64,000 nt of DNA. Source: Paulownia fortunei (lineage: Eukaryota; Streptophyta; Magnoliopsida; Lamiales; Paulowniaceae). Numbering within the stretch: position 1 is the first letter of the stretch; the number at the start of each line of letters is the position of its first letter. The notes under the pieces were generated by a model. That model ran no database searches and was not told the origin of the DNA. It saw nothing but the letters and a program-made list of their open reading frames with translations. The position numbers and the translations under genes were made by a program. The stretch lies in assembly GCA_019321725.1 (NCBI GenBank), contig CM033110.1, positions 4,209,278-4,273,277 on the forward strand, written 5' to 3'. Positions 35,013 through 46,333 of the stretch are shown here, in pieces.

Positions 35013-36239
35013 ATACGACCTATTGATGATAGTAATTAAATAATTGATTCGAAAGCATTCATGTTCATTAATGGCATGCATTACTCCCAATTCTCCTTTC
35101 ATTCTTTGGTAAATGCCCTATTCCATTCAAGAACGTGCACTTATTTGTGGTTTTATAAGTATGACCACTTTGTTTCATGCACGTAAAAATTTCGGCAGCA
35201 ATTCCCCATAGTTCTCCAAGTACACATATTACAGTGTACCCGAAGAACAGAGGGAGATACAAACCAAAATAGATAATCATGTACATGAGACAAATAGCAT
35301 ACTAATAGAACCACAATTAAGTACACGTTCTCAAACTATCCAAACTGGACAATTCAAAATTTAACATCAAATTTTAAAATCATTCAAGATTTTAAAATTT
35401 TTTGATGGTAAATTCCAAACGGGCTTTAAGGTTTGTGAATGCATATGCATGATATGTATAAAGTCCAAAAAATAAAAAAATAAATTCAAGAAAATGAGGT
35501 ACACATGCAATGTATTTTTGCAAACTAGCTAAGGACTGATCCCATTCTAGCAAATATTGTAGTATATCAAATGTAATGTGGTTAAGGGATAAGATATCAA
35601 TTGTATCAAATCTCTAGAATAAGATTATCTAACTTGGGAAATAGATAAAAGATCATCCTCAAATATCAAGTTAAAATATGCTATAAATATAAATCATGCT
35701 CGTTATTGACGTCATATTATCATATTGAGTGAACTCATCAAATAAAATTATAATAATTTCGTTTGATAAATGACAAAATATGGAAGAAACTAGCATTCTA
35801 CGCCAAATTAGACAACAAATAATTTTGCTGTAATTTTTCTACATCAACAATGTATACAAATGGGGCACAAGGGAATAATTTTCACTATCAATGGTGTCAA
35901 CATTTTAATTAAATAAACCAATATACAAAATTTCTTTAAGCTTTAACAACTCACCTGGTGTAGGACGGCAGTGGCTACGGCAAACAGTGGCAAATGTGCA
36001 GCTACATGGCGGAGCAGGCTTGGATGGTGGCTGGTGGAGGCTGAGCAAGTAGGCGGTGGCTAGTGGAGGTTGAGCAGGCGGAGCGACGGTAGCTGACGGA
36101 TTAGAGGGGACGATTAGGAATGGCTGACGGTGGAGTGATGGTAGCTAATGGATTTCTTATCGATGGAGGCGCGGGAGACAGAAAAAGAGAAAAGAGAGAG
36201 AGAGATAAGGGTTTCAATCGGGGAAGAAAGGGGGAGAAT
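35013..36239. other. CACTA internal non-coding region
   Basis: AT-rich sequence upstream of the transposase (35013 to about 35940). A GC-richer stretch at about 35960-36190 has repeated GGTGGCTGGTGGAGG..GAGCAGGCGG-like words and probably contains the transposase promoter and leader. No further coding motif was seen. Confidence 0.5.
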
Positions 36240-36943
36240 AAAACTAGTTAACTTAGCAACAAATCAAACCCCAATCGTCGTTAACATACATTTTAGCGAC
36301 GACTACCTCAAATATTGTCGCTAAGTTATTTGTTAAAAATAAAAATTAAATGAACCTTAACGACGACATGTAGCTACTTCGTCGCTACCATGTAAGCTAA
36401 CATACATTTTAGCGACGACTACCTCGAATATCGTCGCTAACTTATTTGTTAAAAATAAAAATTAAATGAACCTTAGCGACGACATGTAGCCACTTCATTG
36501 CTAACATACATGTTAGCGACGAATCAATCTCACATCGTCGCCTACATATTTGTTAAAATTAAAAATTAAATGATAATTAGCGACGAAATGAAAAGGATCA
36601 CCGCTAAAGTTAATACTTACCGACGAGGACTTCTCAATGTCGTTGCTAACAGAGGAAAATAAATATAAATTTATTTATTTTTTACATTAGCGACGATCCT
36701 TATGGTAAATCACTGCTAAAATATAACTTTACCGACGACACAAAACATTATTCGTCGCTAACATTTTTGAAAAATATAATAAATATCAAATTAGAGTTAG
36801 CGACGATTGATGTTGCCGTTGCTAATTTTTAATCATACTTAGCGATGGTATTTTATTGATTCATCGCTAATATGTAGCTTAGCGACGAACGTATGTTGTC
36901 GTCGCTAAAAATTCATCGCTATTTTCTCGTTTTCTTACACTGT
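36240..36943. repeat. Right subterminal repeat region of the CACTA element
   Basis: About two dozen TAGCGACGA/TCGTCGCTA words, at least sixteen of them close to consensus, in alternating orientation. Within it are three tandem units of 104-116 bases (36283-36398, 36399-36502, 36503 to about 36610), each opening AACATACAT.TTAGCGACGA. Degenerate terminus at 36930-36943. Confidence 0.85.
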
Positions 36944-37023
36944 ACAGTGATGAAGCTCTTGCCTTGCTTTTTGAAAATTTCAGAAAATTCCTCAAGCAGA
37001 TGAGCAAAAAGAACAAGAGGTGA
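36944..37023 (+). pseudogene. SIRE-like gag, segment between CACTA and the LINE/solo-LTR composite
   Basis: In frame with the segment before 32894 once the CACTA element is skipped: SDEALALLFENFRKFLKQMS, then KKNKR. It stops abruptly at AACAAGAGG|TGATGATG, where unrelated sequence begins. Confidence 0.75.
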
Positions 37024-37860
37024 TGATGTGGATAGTTGCCTGTGCATCAAGTCCAATCCATAATTTTGTAGTGCCCATGTCCTTTGTGAGTTCTAAGCCC
37101 CTATCAAGTGAATATATTTCAACATATGTATTGTTAGGTGTGCTAATGTAGTCATGATATGTAATGAGAATGTTGCCAAGGTGATCCATGATAATGCCTC
37201 CTACTCTTATTTGCCTTGATGTTTCTTTGGTTGCTCCCTCCGCATTGAGTTTGAACCAGCCTTTTTGTGACTTTCTCCATAGGACTGTCAGTACTTTCCT
37301 TTACCGCTCCGGTGGAAAGTGGCACTTTCATGTTTCTCTAAAGTTTCATGCTCAATTTTCTACATCTAAAAGAATAAATAAATGATTATAAACTTTTCAG
37401 ATTACTCTAGAGTGGTGGAACCCTTTGTGTCTATGTTATGCATCATTTATTTCAATCCACAAAAACCAAAGTATCCAAAGAGGGACAATGATATGAATAT
37501 GTATGGGGTGTGTGAATGGTGTAGAAATTTTTCAATATTGTAACAAGAAGGTGATGTTATATGTTTAGGGTACGTGAAGTTGACAAGTTTGGCAAAATGT
37601 TCCCAGACCGCCCCAGTCTTATCACTAGTGATAAAAAAATATTGTAAGGATTCAGAGAAGGGTGATGAGGAGGGGAGAGAAGGGTGATGAGGAGAACATA
37701 ATTATTTGGATGCAAGTTGAATTCCTTTATCTTGTAGCCTAAAAGCCACTGGAATATGATTGTAGACTAATCTCCAAATAAAGATGGAAATGATAGGAGT
37801 GAGGTACGAGCTCCAAAAATCTCCCAAGCGCGGCTGTTTCACTTTCACTTTCCCCTGTCT
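36992..37860 (-). pseudogene. LINE (non-LTR retrotransposon) remnant: zinc-binding RT tail and RNase H-like domain
   Basis: Minus-strand pieces: a zf-RVT-like string at about 37860-37730 (SIFIWRLVYNHIPVAFRLQD) and, further left, an RNase H-like domain (about 37283-36992) with GWFKLNAEGATKE, VGGIIMDHLGNILITYHDY, VEIYSLDRGLEL and KLWIGLDAQA. The first catalytic Asp (N-x-DGA) is Glu here, while E and the second D positions are kept. Real LINE sequence probably begins at about 37024; the last codons fall in copia gag. No poly(A) tail is visible, so this is a fragment. Confidence 0.65.
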
Positions 37861-38584
37861 AATGTGATTCCAAGCCTAGAAACTAAGAATTCCCCATGTA
37901 TTGTGTTAATGAGCTTATGCAGTAAGATGATGAGATATCATTGACTTTGAATTTCTTCGAGAGATTTTGGAAAGTGGATAATCCCATTTACCTTTTTAAG
38001 GTTAGGAGTAAATCTCAACAAAGTCTCAAATAGCTTATTTATTGCATTTTAAGAAGTCTTTCCTCCTTCTCTATTTAAATGTTACTTTCCTTTTCCTTTT
38101 ATTTTGTCATAAAATTCTTTAAATCAACTCATTCTTATGAGATATATTATATTTTTTATTTCAACAATTTGAAACAAAATTCGAAAAAATATTGGTACAT
38201 ATTGCTAAAAAGTGTCATGTTTTTTTGGAAAAACCTAAGGCTAAGCAAACATAACAAAATTACATGGTTTTCTTATTTCACAAAACTTCCAAATAGTGAA
38301 TAAGACATGACATCCAATATAGTACTAATAAAATTTGTATAATAATGGATTTTAATCATAAGATAAATTTCGTGTCAATAAAAATAACAAGATAAGAAAA
38401 ATTGTATAAATAAAATTTATTAAATTTAAATATCAATTGTTGATAAAATCTATATTTTAATCCTATTATTCTTCACTCCGTTAATTGGAGGGTTGAACAC
38501 CATACTCTCAAATTATACATTATGATTTCAAGAATGATTACTTCTAGTTTTGAAAACTGGTCGGTAGTTCGATCTCCTCCACTG

Positions 38585-38845
38585 TTGATTTGATTTTCAA
38601 AAACATCAATTCAGATTTACCACTGTAATCTCGAATTAAATATGATGGTTGGTATAATCTTCAATGACATCAATTCATGTTTAACATCATAATATCAAAT
38701 AAAACGTTATGGTTAATTTGATCTTCAATAATATCAGTTCGAATTTAGTAAGTAATTTCGAATTAAATGTTATGATTGATTTGATCTTCAATAACATCAA
38801 TTCGAGTTTAACACTGTAATCTCGAATTAAATCCTATGATTTGAT
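38585..38845. repeat. Four approximate 60-65-bp tandem repeats inside the solo LTR
   Basis: Unit theme: TTGATCTTCAATAACATCAA, TTCGAGTTTAACACTGTAAT, CTCGAATTAAATGTTATG. Units lie at about 38585, 38655, 38718 and 38783. TTCGAG and CTCGAA in each unit give it a small inverted repeat. Confidence 0.7.
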
Positions 38846-38973
38846 GAACATTGCAACAGACGTCTTGATATCTGCCTTTAATGTCGTGGCTCTTTTTGAA
38901 TTTGAGTTGAGAGAATTTTGGACCTCCTCCAGTGTTTCTCTTGCTTGAATATAAAATTGTTGATAGATCACCC

Positions 38974-38983
38974 CTATTTATAC
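38974..38983 (-). promoter_or_regulatory. TATA box in the solo LTR
   Basis: GTATAAATAG on the minus strand. It is conserved at the equivalent place in both full Tat LTRs (44500-44509 and 54651-54660), which also shows the orientation of this family. Confidence 0.6.
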
Positions 38984-39290
38984 TTGTAGGGTAGAAACTG
39001 TTGTCATAATTATTTGATAAAGTTGACACGATTTGATTGACCCTTCATAATTTGATTGGTATTTATTTTATACATTTAAAAAATTTAGGTCCACATTAAT
39101 GCAGAATTAATTTAAAATTCACAAAAAATTATTTACCCATCTTATTGACACTTGCTAGATTAGGATTCCACCTTATCTAGGATAATTTCATCTTTGTATA
39201 AGTAAACATTTGACATTACTAAAATACAATATGTATATTATAAAGACAGTCAATTATTATAATAACATGTCAATCTTGGAGGGAGTCCTT

Positions 39291-40410
39291 TTTCAGAGAG
39301 AGGTAAAATATCAAGGTCTAATGTCTCGTATTCACATCCAAAAATTGTCTTGCCATTACAAATAAGGCATTATCCAAGTTGCAAAATTGAAATTTCAAAA
39401 TTTCTTCTAATGATAGGAAAAACAAGAGGATCAAATGTCATGAGTGTGAAGGATTTGGACATATTCAATCCGAATATACCAACACTCTAAAAAAGATGGG
39501 AAAATAATTCAATAACACCTGGCGTGATGATGAATATGATGGAAGTCAAGAAGAGGATGAGGAACATCTCAGCAACAATATAGCTTACACCTCTAGGACT
39601 GATTCGAGCAAAATCCAAATTGAGTCCTCTTATGTTGCTAATCATGTTGCAACATCATCTAATCCTGTTGTTGGTTATGTTACAACATCAGGAGGTAAGG
39701 TTAAAGTTTCTCAGATTAATTTAAGTTGCACTGACTCTAATTGCAACAGTGATGATGAAGAACCTAGTTTTAAAGATATCCAGTTGATGTATAATAAGAT
39801 GTTCCAAAAATGGCTTGAGATTTGTAAAACCAATAAGTCATTGGAAGCACAAGTTGTGGAACTGACTCATCAAAAGGATACATTGAAACATGAGGTAAAA
39901 CAGTGTGAACTTCTCATCACAGAAAAGGAGAAAAAACTCAGTACCACCATGAATAAATTGGAAAGTGCACATAGCTCATTATCAAAGATGAACTCTGGTA
40001 AAGCTAAACTAGATGAAATCCTTTCATGCGGGAAAATGAGAGGTGGTCATCAAGGTCTGGGCTATATGGGAGAGAGCTCAACCTCAAAAGTTGATCCCAA
40101 TAGAAAAATAGAGTTTGTCAAAGGTACAAATGCAACTCATTCATTCATGAATTTTGGTAAGAAACAAACCTTCCAAAGATCTCGTCCTAAAAGGTTTGTA
40201 CCTATATGTCATTTTTACAACATTCCTGGTCAAATTCGTCATAAGTGCTTTAAATACAAAAAGACTTTGATAAATGGAATACATGTTCGAACATCATTTT
40301 CTGACATGTTGCAACATGGATCAAAACATGGACCAATACAGACTCTATAGATTAAGGTTGATTTAAAAAATAAACTGAACGTAGAATTTAGATAAGAAAA
40401 TCTGATCTTA
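39291..40410 (+). pseudogene. SIRE-like gag, last part with zinc knuckle and coiled coil
   Basis: The zinc knuckle CHECEGFGHIQSEYTN (about 39433-39483) has Tyr at the final Cys position. A long acidic and coiled-coil segment follows (NKSLEAQVVELTHQKDTLKH, 39784-40350). A second knuckle-like region reads PICHFYNIPGQIRHKCFKYK (about 40201-40260), where a Cys is changed to Tyr. The 188-residue open frame 39784-40350 is the longest surviving piece. Confidence 0.8.
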
Positions 40411-41300
40411 GGTATCATGTGGCATGAACATCATTGAAAGCTAACACTGGTGAGTCTTGGTACCTTGATAGTGGATGTTTTAAATATATGACATGCGATA
40501 GAGAGAATCTGACAAACTATAAAATCATGGAGGAAGGACATGTCACTTTTTGGGATGGTGTCAAAGGTAGAATTTTTGGAAAAGAAACACTTAAAGTGGA
40601 TGGTCTTCCAAAGTTGAATAATGTCTTGCATGTTGAGGATCTTAAAGCTAATTTGATAAGTATTAGTCAACTTTGTGATCAAAATTTATTTGTTAAATTC
40701 ACTAAAGACATTTGTCAAGTGTTTGTCGTAACTAATAAGTGTGTTTTAACAGGGTTGAGATCATTTGACAATTGTTATATGTTGAAACATGGAGAAACAT
40801 GTTATAACATGATGTATGACAATGTTAAAAATTGGCACCAGAAGCGAATGTCGCACAAGATGTTACAACATGACAATTCAACATAAAACCTTAAATCTCC
40901 CTATTAGCCTCATGGGGCTAAATGCATGTAGAAAGTGTTGGAGGAAAAATGTTTGTATTTGTTTGTGTCTGATGTATCAAGGTTTGTATGGGTTGAGCTT
41001 TAAAGAGAAAAATCAGATACATTCATTGTGTTCAGAAATATACATGCTAATTTGAAAACTAAAGAAAAGAAAATTACAATATTGGAAAAACAGTTAGAAT
41101 TGATCATAGTAAGAAATTTAGAAATACTATTTTTGTTAATTATTGTGATAAGCTTATCATAGTACATGAATTTTTGATCCAAATGCTCTACTTTATAAGA
41201 GAGATGGTTGAAAATAGAACTGTGATAATTGATAATGTTGCAAAAGAGAACCAACTTGTTGAGTTATTCTCCAAGGTAATTGATGCACAATGATTTTATG
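40411..41300 (+). pseudogene. SIRE-like pol, mostly deleted
   Basis: The protease region SWYLDSGCFKYMTCDRENL (about 40455) keeps the catalytic DSG. It continues as VTFWDGVKGRIFGKETLKVD and the GAG-pre-integrase part VLHVEDLKANLISISQLCDQ, with a Cys-Tyr at the usual position (open 40434-40886). A scrap of integrase core follows (VESVGGKMFVFV, about 40926). By about 41255-41320 the sequence has jumped to the very C-terminal RNase H end (NQLVELFSKVIDAQ, then FYALRKSLDVCI). Most of integrase, RT and RNase H is therefore missing. Confidence 0.75.
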
Positions 41301-41400
41301 CATTAAGAAAATCCTTAGATGTGTGCATCCTATAATATGTCTAATCTGGTATTGCAACATAGAGAATTTATTGTTAAACATTCATTGTTGCAACACTGCA

Positions 41401-42482
41401 TTATCTTATGTTGAAACACAGGTTTTGACATAAGTCGGATAGGAATTCATACATTTCATTCTAAGTTTTACATTAGGCATACTATATAATTATGTCATAT
41501 ATTCAGATTTTGATATTTCATATTCTGATATTTCAATTTGGAAATAAAGATTTGATTATTTTTGGACTTTAAACTTGAAAATCTATTTTGATAAAATCCC
41601 AAATTGGTTGTAATTTTGAGAACGTGAAGGCTTTTATCGGAAAAAGCTACCTACCCTATGGTGTGGAGCTATCCTTGAATAATTGGAGCCTATGTATCAC
41701 AAATATGTAGAGGACGATCTACCATGTGAAAAGAGCTACCCTAGGTCTAGAGTGAAAGCTATCAACTGGTTAAATTATCATGTTATCTAGATATGTTTAA
41801 ACATGAGCAGAAACATCTCTTTGAGCATACTTAAAAAAATATACGAGTGTTATCGTATTTAATAAGGAATGAGAATCTGATATGAATAATTGAGTTGAAT
41901 TTCAAAAATAGTTGAATCAAAATTTCCTTATTGAAATATTGAATATTTGATGTATTGAAATCTTATCTTATTATTGTTCAGTTTGCATTTGCATATCTCA
42001 CTTAATCCCTATAATTTTGGGATTTGAATTTGGTTATGCGAGTACATCATTTCATATTAAGGCTTTAATTTGGGAAGATGCAGATTGTGCTCTTTCTCTA
42101 TAGTTAGGCATATTTTAGGACATTTTGCTTGATTTGAGTATATCAATTATTCTTGGATTAATATGGTAACATGTTTAGCCTATCATGTTGCAACACGTCT
42201 CTTATCATGTTTTATTTTCTATTAATTCCTGAAATAAAGTGATAATGCTTGTGTTTACTGATTTTTGCAATTTCTAAGAGATAATCTTCATATTTGGAAA
42301 GAAAGTTGAAATTATCTGTTTTTGGGTGGATTGTTTATTGGGGTTTAATGTGTTTATTTCCATGATTCAATATTAAATCTTTGTACCCTAGCTTTTCATT
42401 AGCCCCATATTCCCTTTCATCTTCTTCACTTTTCTTTGTCTTTTTTGGGTAGTTTCTTATGTCTTGAATTCACAGATTAACA
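41401..42482 (+). other. Non-coding stretch between copia pol and the extra ORF
   Basis: AT-rich, with repeated TGTTGCAACA-type words that also occur throughout this element. In related elements an intron or leader for the third ORF lies here. Nothing else was supported. Confidence 0.4.
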
Positions 42483-43430
42483 ATGGTCACAACAAGAAAG
42501 GAGACACTCATTGAAATGAAGAAAAAAATCAGTACAAGAAAGAGAAATAAGGTTGGATCAAGTTCAAAAGGGACTGAAGCAAAGACGACAAAAGCCTAAT
42601 CTGAATTTGAGGGTGAACCACAACCCATTGCAATAATTTTTCTTAGGCACCCATGATCGCTTATGCTCAAACCATAGTAAATCACGAGAAAGATGTTGAT
42701 TTAGAGGGACCAGTGAACAAGGAATCAACCTCTCAAGCTAAAGAACCAGTTGGTGACACTTCACTTCAGACTCTAGTTGGGTCTCTACTAAAACAGTGAA
42801 TGCTCAAATCACTATTGCACAGAGTGTAGAAACAGAGTTAGAAGTTCAACCACCTGTTAAATCACAGGAAATTAATCCTTCGAATGATTGCACCATCTGT
42901 TGAGCCTACTGTTGAAACTCAAGGGGATCTACCTACTGAAAAATTCCAAGAAGATGTTTATATGCATGTTGAACCCTCTGTTGCAATAGAGCCTAATGTT
43001 TAGTCACATGTTGAGACTCTAGAGCCAACATAAGGAGATATTGAAGCTGCTAATCTTATAATTCGATCAAACCATTATGCTCTTTTGTATTGGGACTGGA
43101 GTACCATTTGACATGGGCAAACTTATTTTTAACACTATTTTTCGTCATGCTAAGTTTTTACCAAGAATAGCACAAAGGTGTTAGAACAGGTGGAATTTTC
43201 TCTCCAAATCTCCTCCAAAATACTTAAGCATCATGCTAATGATATCACAAAGGCAACTCAGGAACATATTCAAACAGATGTTGGAACATCCAGTGTTGGT
43301 TATGTTGCACAATTGGAGAAGTTAACTTCCATTAATTTCTACAAACAGAGGTTTCGCAACTTAAGCAGATGATCCAGGAACTACCTAGCATGGAGTAATC
43401 TCACAAACATGGGGAGTTTCTCACCATACT
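42483..43430 (+). pseudogene. Env-like third ORF of the SIRE-type element, decayed
   Basis: Starts MVTTRKETLIEMKKKISTRK with a basic N terminus. It continues in broken frames with an acidic Thr/Val/Pro-rich stretch (repeats of GTTGAAACTC/GTTGAACCC, 42840-43030), a conserved-looking FDMGKLIFNTIFRHAKFLPR (about 43105-43165), and an open frame at 43178-43372 (QLEKLTSINFYKQRFRNL). Position, downstream of pol and just before the purine tract and 3' LTR, is where SIRE/Maximus elements carry their so-called env-like ORF. No membrane segment or fusion motif is visible, so the envelope role is not supported here. Confidence 0.55.
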
Positions 43431-43838
43431 AATTGTGATTGACTTTGATCATTTTTTGTCAAAAAGGGAGAGATAGGCTATTTCAAAATTAATTGCATGA
43501 TTGGTGATATGCATTGATTTGTTTTTGTATGTTTTTGAACATATATTCAGGGAGAGCATGTTGCTTTGAATGTTGAAATAAAAAGTTGATTTAAGGAAAT
43601 CTACTTTTATTACATATTTCTTCATATGTTGAAAATAGATACTAACTACACGGGGAGATATATTGTTGAATTGCATGTTTGAACTATATTTTTTATTACA
43701 GAAGAATGTGTTGTATTGCATGTTCAAATCTGCGTTCTAACATTAATTGCAAGAACTTATTTGAACATATGTTCATTTTTGAATATATGTCATCCTTGTG
43801 AGTTCAATAAGGTAAGGCTAAGATTTTAATCAAAAATG

Positions 43839-43852
43839 CCAAAGAGGGAGAT
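43839..43852 (+). other. Polypurine tract of the SIRE-like element
   Basis: CCAAAGAGGGAGAT lies directly before the 3' LTR start TGTTACATATC at 43853. Confidence 0.7.
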
Positions 43853-43966
43853 TGTTACATATCTTGTGAGATATGATTTTGTTGATTGGCAATTTATGGT
43901 CAAAAAAACATTTGTGAATTTTGTAAGAAAATAAATTAATTGATTGTTTTATTTTATATGTCTTAC
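43853..43966 (+). repeat. 3' LTR of the SIRE-like element, 5' portion
   Basis: Begins TGTTACATATCTTGTGAGAT and breaks off at CTTAC (43962-43966), the Tat target duplication. It continues at 54960. The whole LTR would be about 933 bases. Confidence 0.75.
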
Positions 43967-44822
43967 TGTAATACAAATTTCGTTGTCTGTAAAATTAACA
44001 AATAAGAAAAATTGTACAAATTAAATTTTATTGAATTGAAATAATAAAATGGTTACAATCTCTATGAATCCTCTAATTCTTCTCTTCAAGAACAAGAAAT
44101 TTTAGAATTTAAACTTTTGGAGGTGCAATCGCTAATTTGATCTCCTACGAACTGAATTTTGTTTTTCAATAACGTTAATTAGAGGGTATAGCACCTTAAT
44201 ATCGAATCAAACGTTAGAATTTCAAGAACGTTGACTTATTGGATTTGAATATTTATTGATGGATCGACCCTTCAATCTCCTCCAAGGTGAATTTAATCTC
44301 CAATAACATCAATTCAAGGGTTTAATAACTCAATCTCGAATTAAACGTTATTATTTGGATGGACTCCGAGATGAATGCCTTGAATACCGTGGATCTCCTT
44401 GAATTTGATCGCCTTAGTTGAGAGAATTTCCTCCAATACCTTTATTGCTTGGACCTTTTCTTCATAACTTATCATTTTTTTGCTCTTGCGAATGACCCCT
44501 ATTTATACTTGTAGGATACGAGTATTGGATAAGTCATTTGATGAAATAGCACGATTTGATTGGCCATTCATGATTTGATTGACATCTATCACTTGATCAC
44601 AAGATTTGAAACAATCTTGATTCCCAAGAATTGAAATTTGACACTTGGCGATATTTAATTGACCAACAAAATATATATGATAATATTAATTAGTTAACTA
44701 TTTAATTTAGAAATTAAATTTGATTACATTTTCAATATAAATAGAAAATATAAAATTAATATTTAATATATATTATTTTACACATGTCGCCATTTAATTG
44801 ACACAAATTTAATTTGTCTACA
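43967..44822 (-). repeat. 3' LTR of the Tat element (left)
   Basis: On the plus strand runs from TGTAATACAAATTTCGTTGTC to AATTTGTCTACA. It aligns with 54108-54954 throughout. The purine-rich AGTGGGCATT next to its inner edge on the minus strand (44823-44834) is the probable polypurine tract. Confidence 0.9.
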
Positions 44823-46330
44823 AATGCCCACTCGAGACTTATTCACGGATAATGTAGCTTTGGGTGAATAAGTCACAATAATTACTTGAATTTTTCTTTT
44901 TTTATTTGTAAATAAGCCTTACAAAAATTGCATGCAAACTTTTGGGCTTGAGCAATTGAACCAAATAATTAGATGTTTGGCTGATGACATTGACTATTGG
45001 GCCTTCTACCTTTGAATGTCCATTCCTTTTATAACATAAATGGATCATTGCAATAAAGCCCATATTTCATATCCTCCAAAAATATCCATTAGCATTAAAT
45101 CACATCTTTATCTTTACAAATCAATTCAGCCCATGACTCATTCCCTCGCAACAAGGCAGCAACAAAGCAGCGACAAAACAGTAGCAAAGCATAGCTTTAT
45201 TCTTTTCATTTTTTTCCTTTTTCTTCTTTTTCCCCCTTTTTTTAAAATTATTTGGGCCCATATAAATTATGGTGCATGTGGCCTTTAAACATCAAATTAG
45301 CTTCAATTTCTTTCCAACTTTTTGCTACCATTATATACTTGAAGCAAATTGCCAAACGTATACTAACAAAATATATCAGTTCTTCACCATTCAACCATAT
45401 TACAATTAATGGACAATTTATTTAGAGATCATCTCCTAATTAAACTCTATCTCAAGTAATTGGATAATGGAGGACTTTTAATATTAATTCACATCCATGG
45501 CCTATAAAAGATATGCTTCCATGCTTTATTTTTCCAACAATCTCTTAGATGAAAAATTGCAGCGTTGCTCTTAGGCATTTTTTCTTTTTTAGTTGCTTTG
45601 TTTCTCTTTGTTTTTTTTGCGAATTGTTGATTGGTATGCTTCGTATACATTGTCTCTCCTCAAGAGTTGTTTATCACATTGCATGCAATATGTTTATTAG
45701 ATTGTCTCAAAGATGAAACATAGAATCTCAATTTCTCAAGCATTTGAATTTGTGCAGATGCCCATATTCTTTTTTTCTTCCATTGCATGAATAACTCCGG
45801 AGTCATAGGAGTTGTGGTAGATACTTTTGCACGCTGGTTTTCTATCTCTTATTCAATGGGTATTTTTTCTGATTTTGTTTTACTAATAGAGCCTTCATTT
45901 GAGATTTTAAAACATATCTAGGAATAAGTGCATGCCTGTAATGGCATTCTTTGCCACCACTTGGGCGAACCCAAAACTAAACATATTTCTTCTTCTCGAT
46001 TGCTTCCAAAAGGTATTTACACTATTTCGATAGACTTATTCTTGTTATTCAATCTAAAGGTTTTTTTTTTCAACTATCTTCTGCTTCTTTGCTAAATCTA
46101 TTTTCCAATTTCGTATACCCAGTTTAAGCCACCAACAACCAATTCCTTGAGATATTGTTTCGTAATTAAGTTTATAAAGCCAGGCTGTGAACCACCATAT
46201 TTTTCTTTCTTTCTTCTTTTGTATGCTTTTGAATCTGGCTCTTTCTTTTTTCTTTTAATACCATAAATTGTTAAGTTATTTTTGATTTTTTTCGATTGCA
46301 TCATGAAAGTTTAAGACTTTGTTGGCATCG
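44823..46330. other. Untranslated region between the Tat 3' LTR and the antisense ORF
   Basis: AT-rich with long T runs. No coding motif was found. It is the likely promoter and leader region of the antisense extra ORF, because an exon-like segment opens at 46334 after a CGCAG acceptor. Confidence 0.45.
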
Positions 46331-46333
46331 CAG

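Larger units (their letters stand above)
32894..36946 (-). mobile_element. CACTA (En/Spm) transposon, truncated, inserted in the copia gag
   Basis: The left end is CACTACAAGAAAAA (32897). The right end in reverse complement is ACAGTGTAAGAAAAC, a degenerate version of the same terminus, ending near 36943. ACA stands on both sides (32894-32896 and 36944-36946), matching the 3-bp target duplication of CACTA elements. Skipping the element makes the gag frame run on as EADDSDEALALLFENF, which supports the boundaries. It encodes part of a TNP2-type transposase on the minus strand and has repeat-rich subterminal regions. At 4.05 kb with half a transposase it is non-autonomous. Confidence 0.85.
38330..39160 (-). 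repeat. Solo LTR of a Tat-like gypsy element
   Basis: Shares with the full Tat LTRs the opening ATAAATTTCGT.GTC..TAAAA.TAACAA.ATAAGAAAAATTGTA, the CCCCTATTTATACTTGTAGG box and CACGATTTGATTGACC.TTCAT, and an ending near ATTGACAC. No internal region or second LTR accompanies it. It therefore looks like an LTR-LTR recombination product of a related but divergent family. Ends are approximate and a target duplication was not identified. Confidence 0.65.

Noticed and set aside
36240..36940. Regularly repeated short words that superficially resemble a CRISPR array
   Set aside because: The words alternate in orientation, spacing is irregular, and they lie at the end of a CACTA transposon in a plant genome. 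They are subterminal transposase-binding repeats.
42483..43430. Envelope protein in the copia element
   Set aside because: The position matches the env-like ORF of SIRE elements, but no signal peptide, membrane segment or fusion motif is visible, so an envelope function is not claimed.
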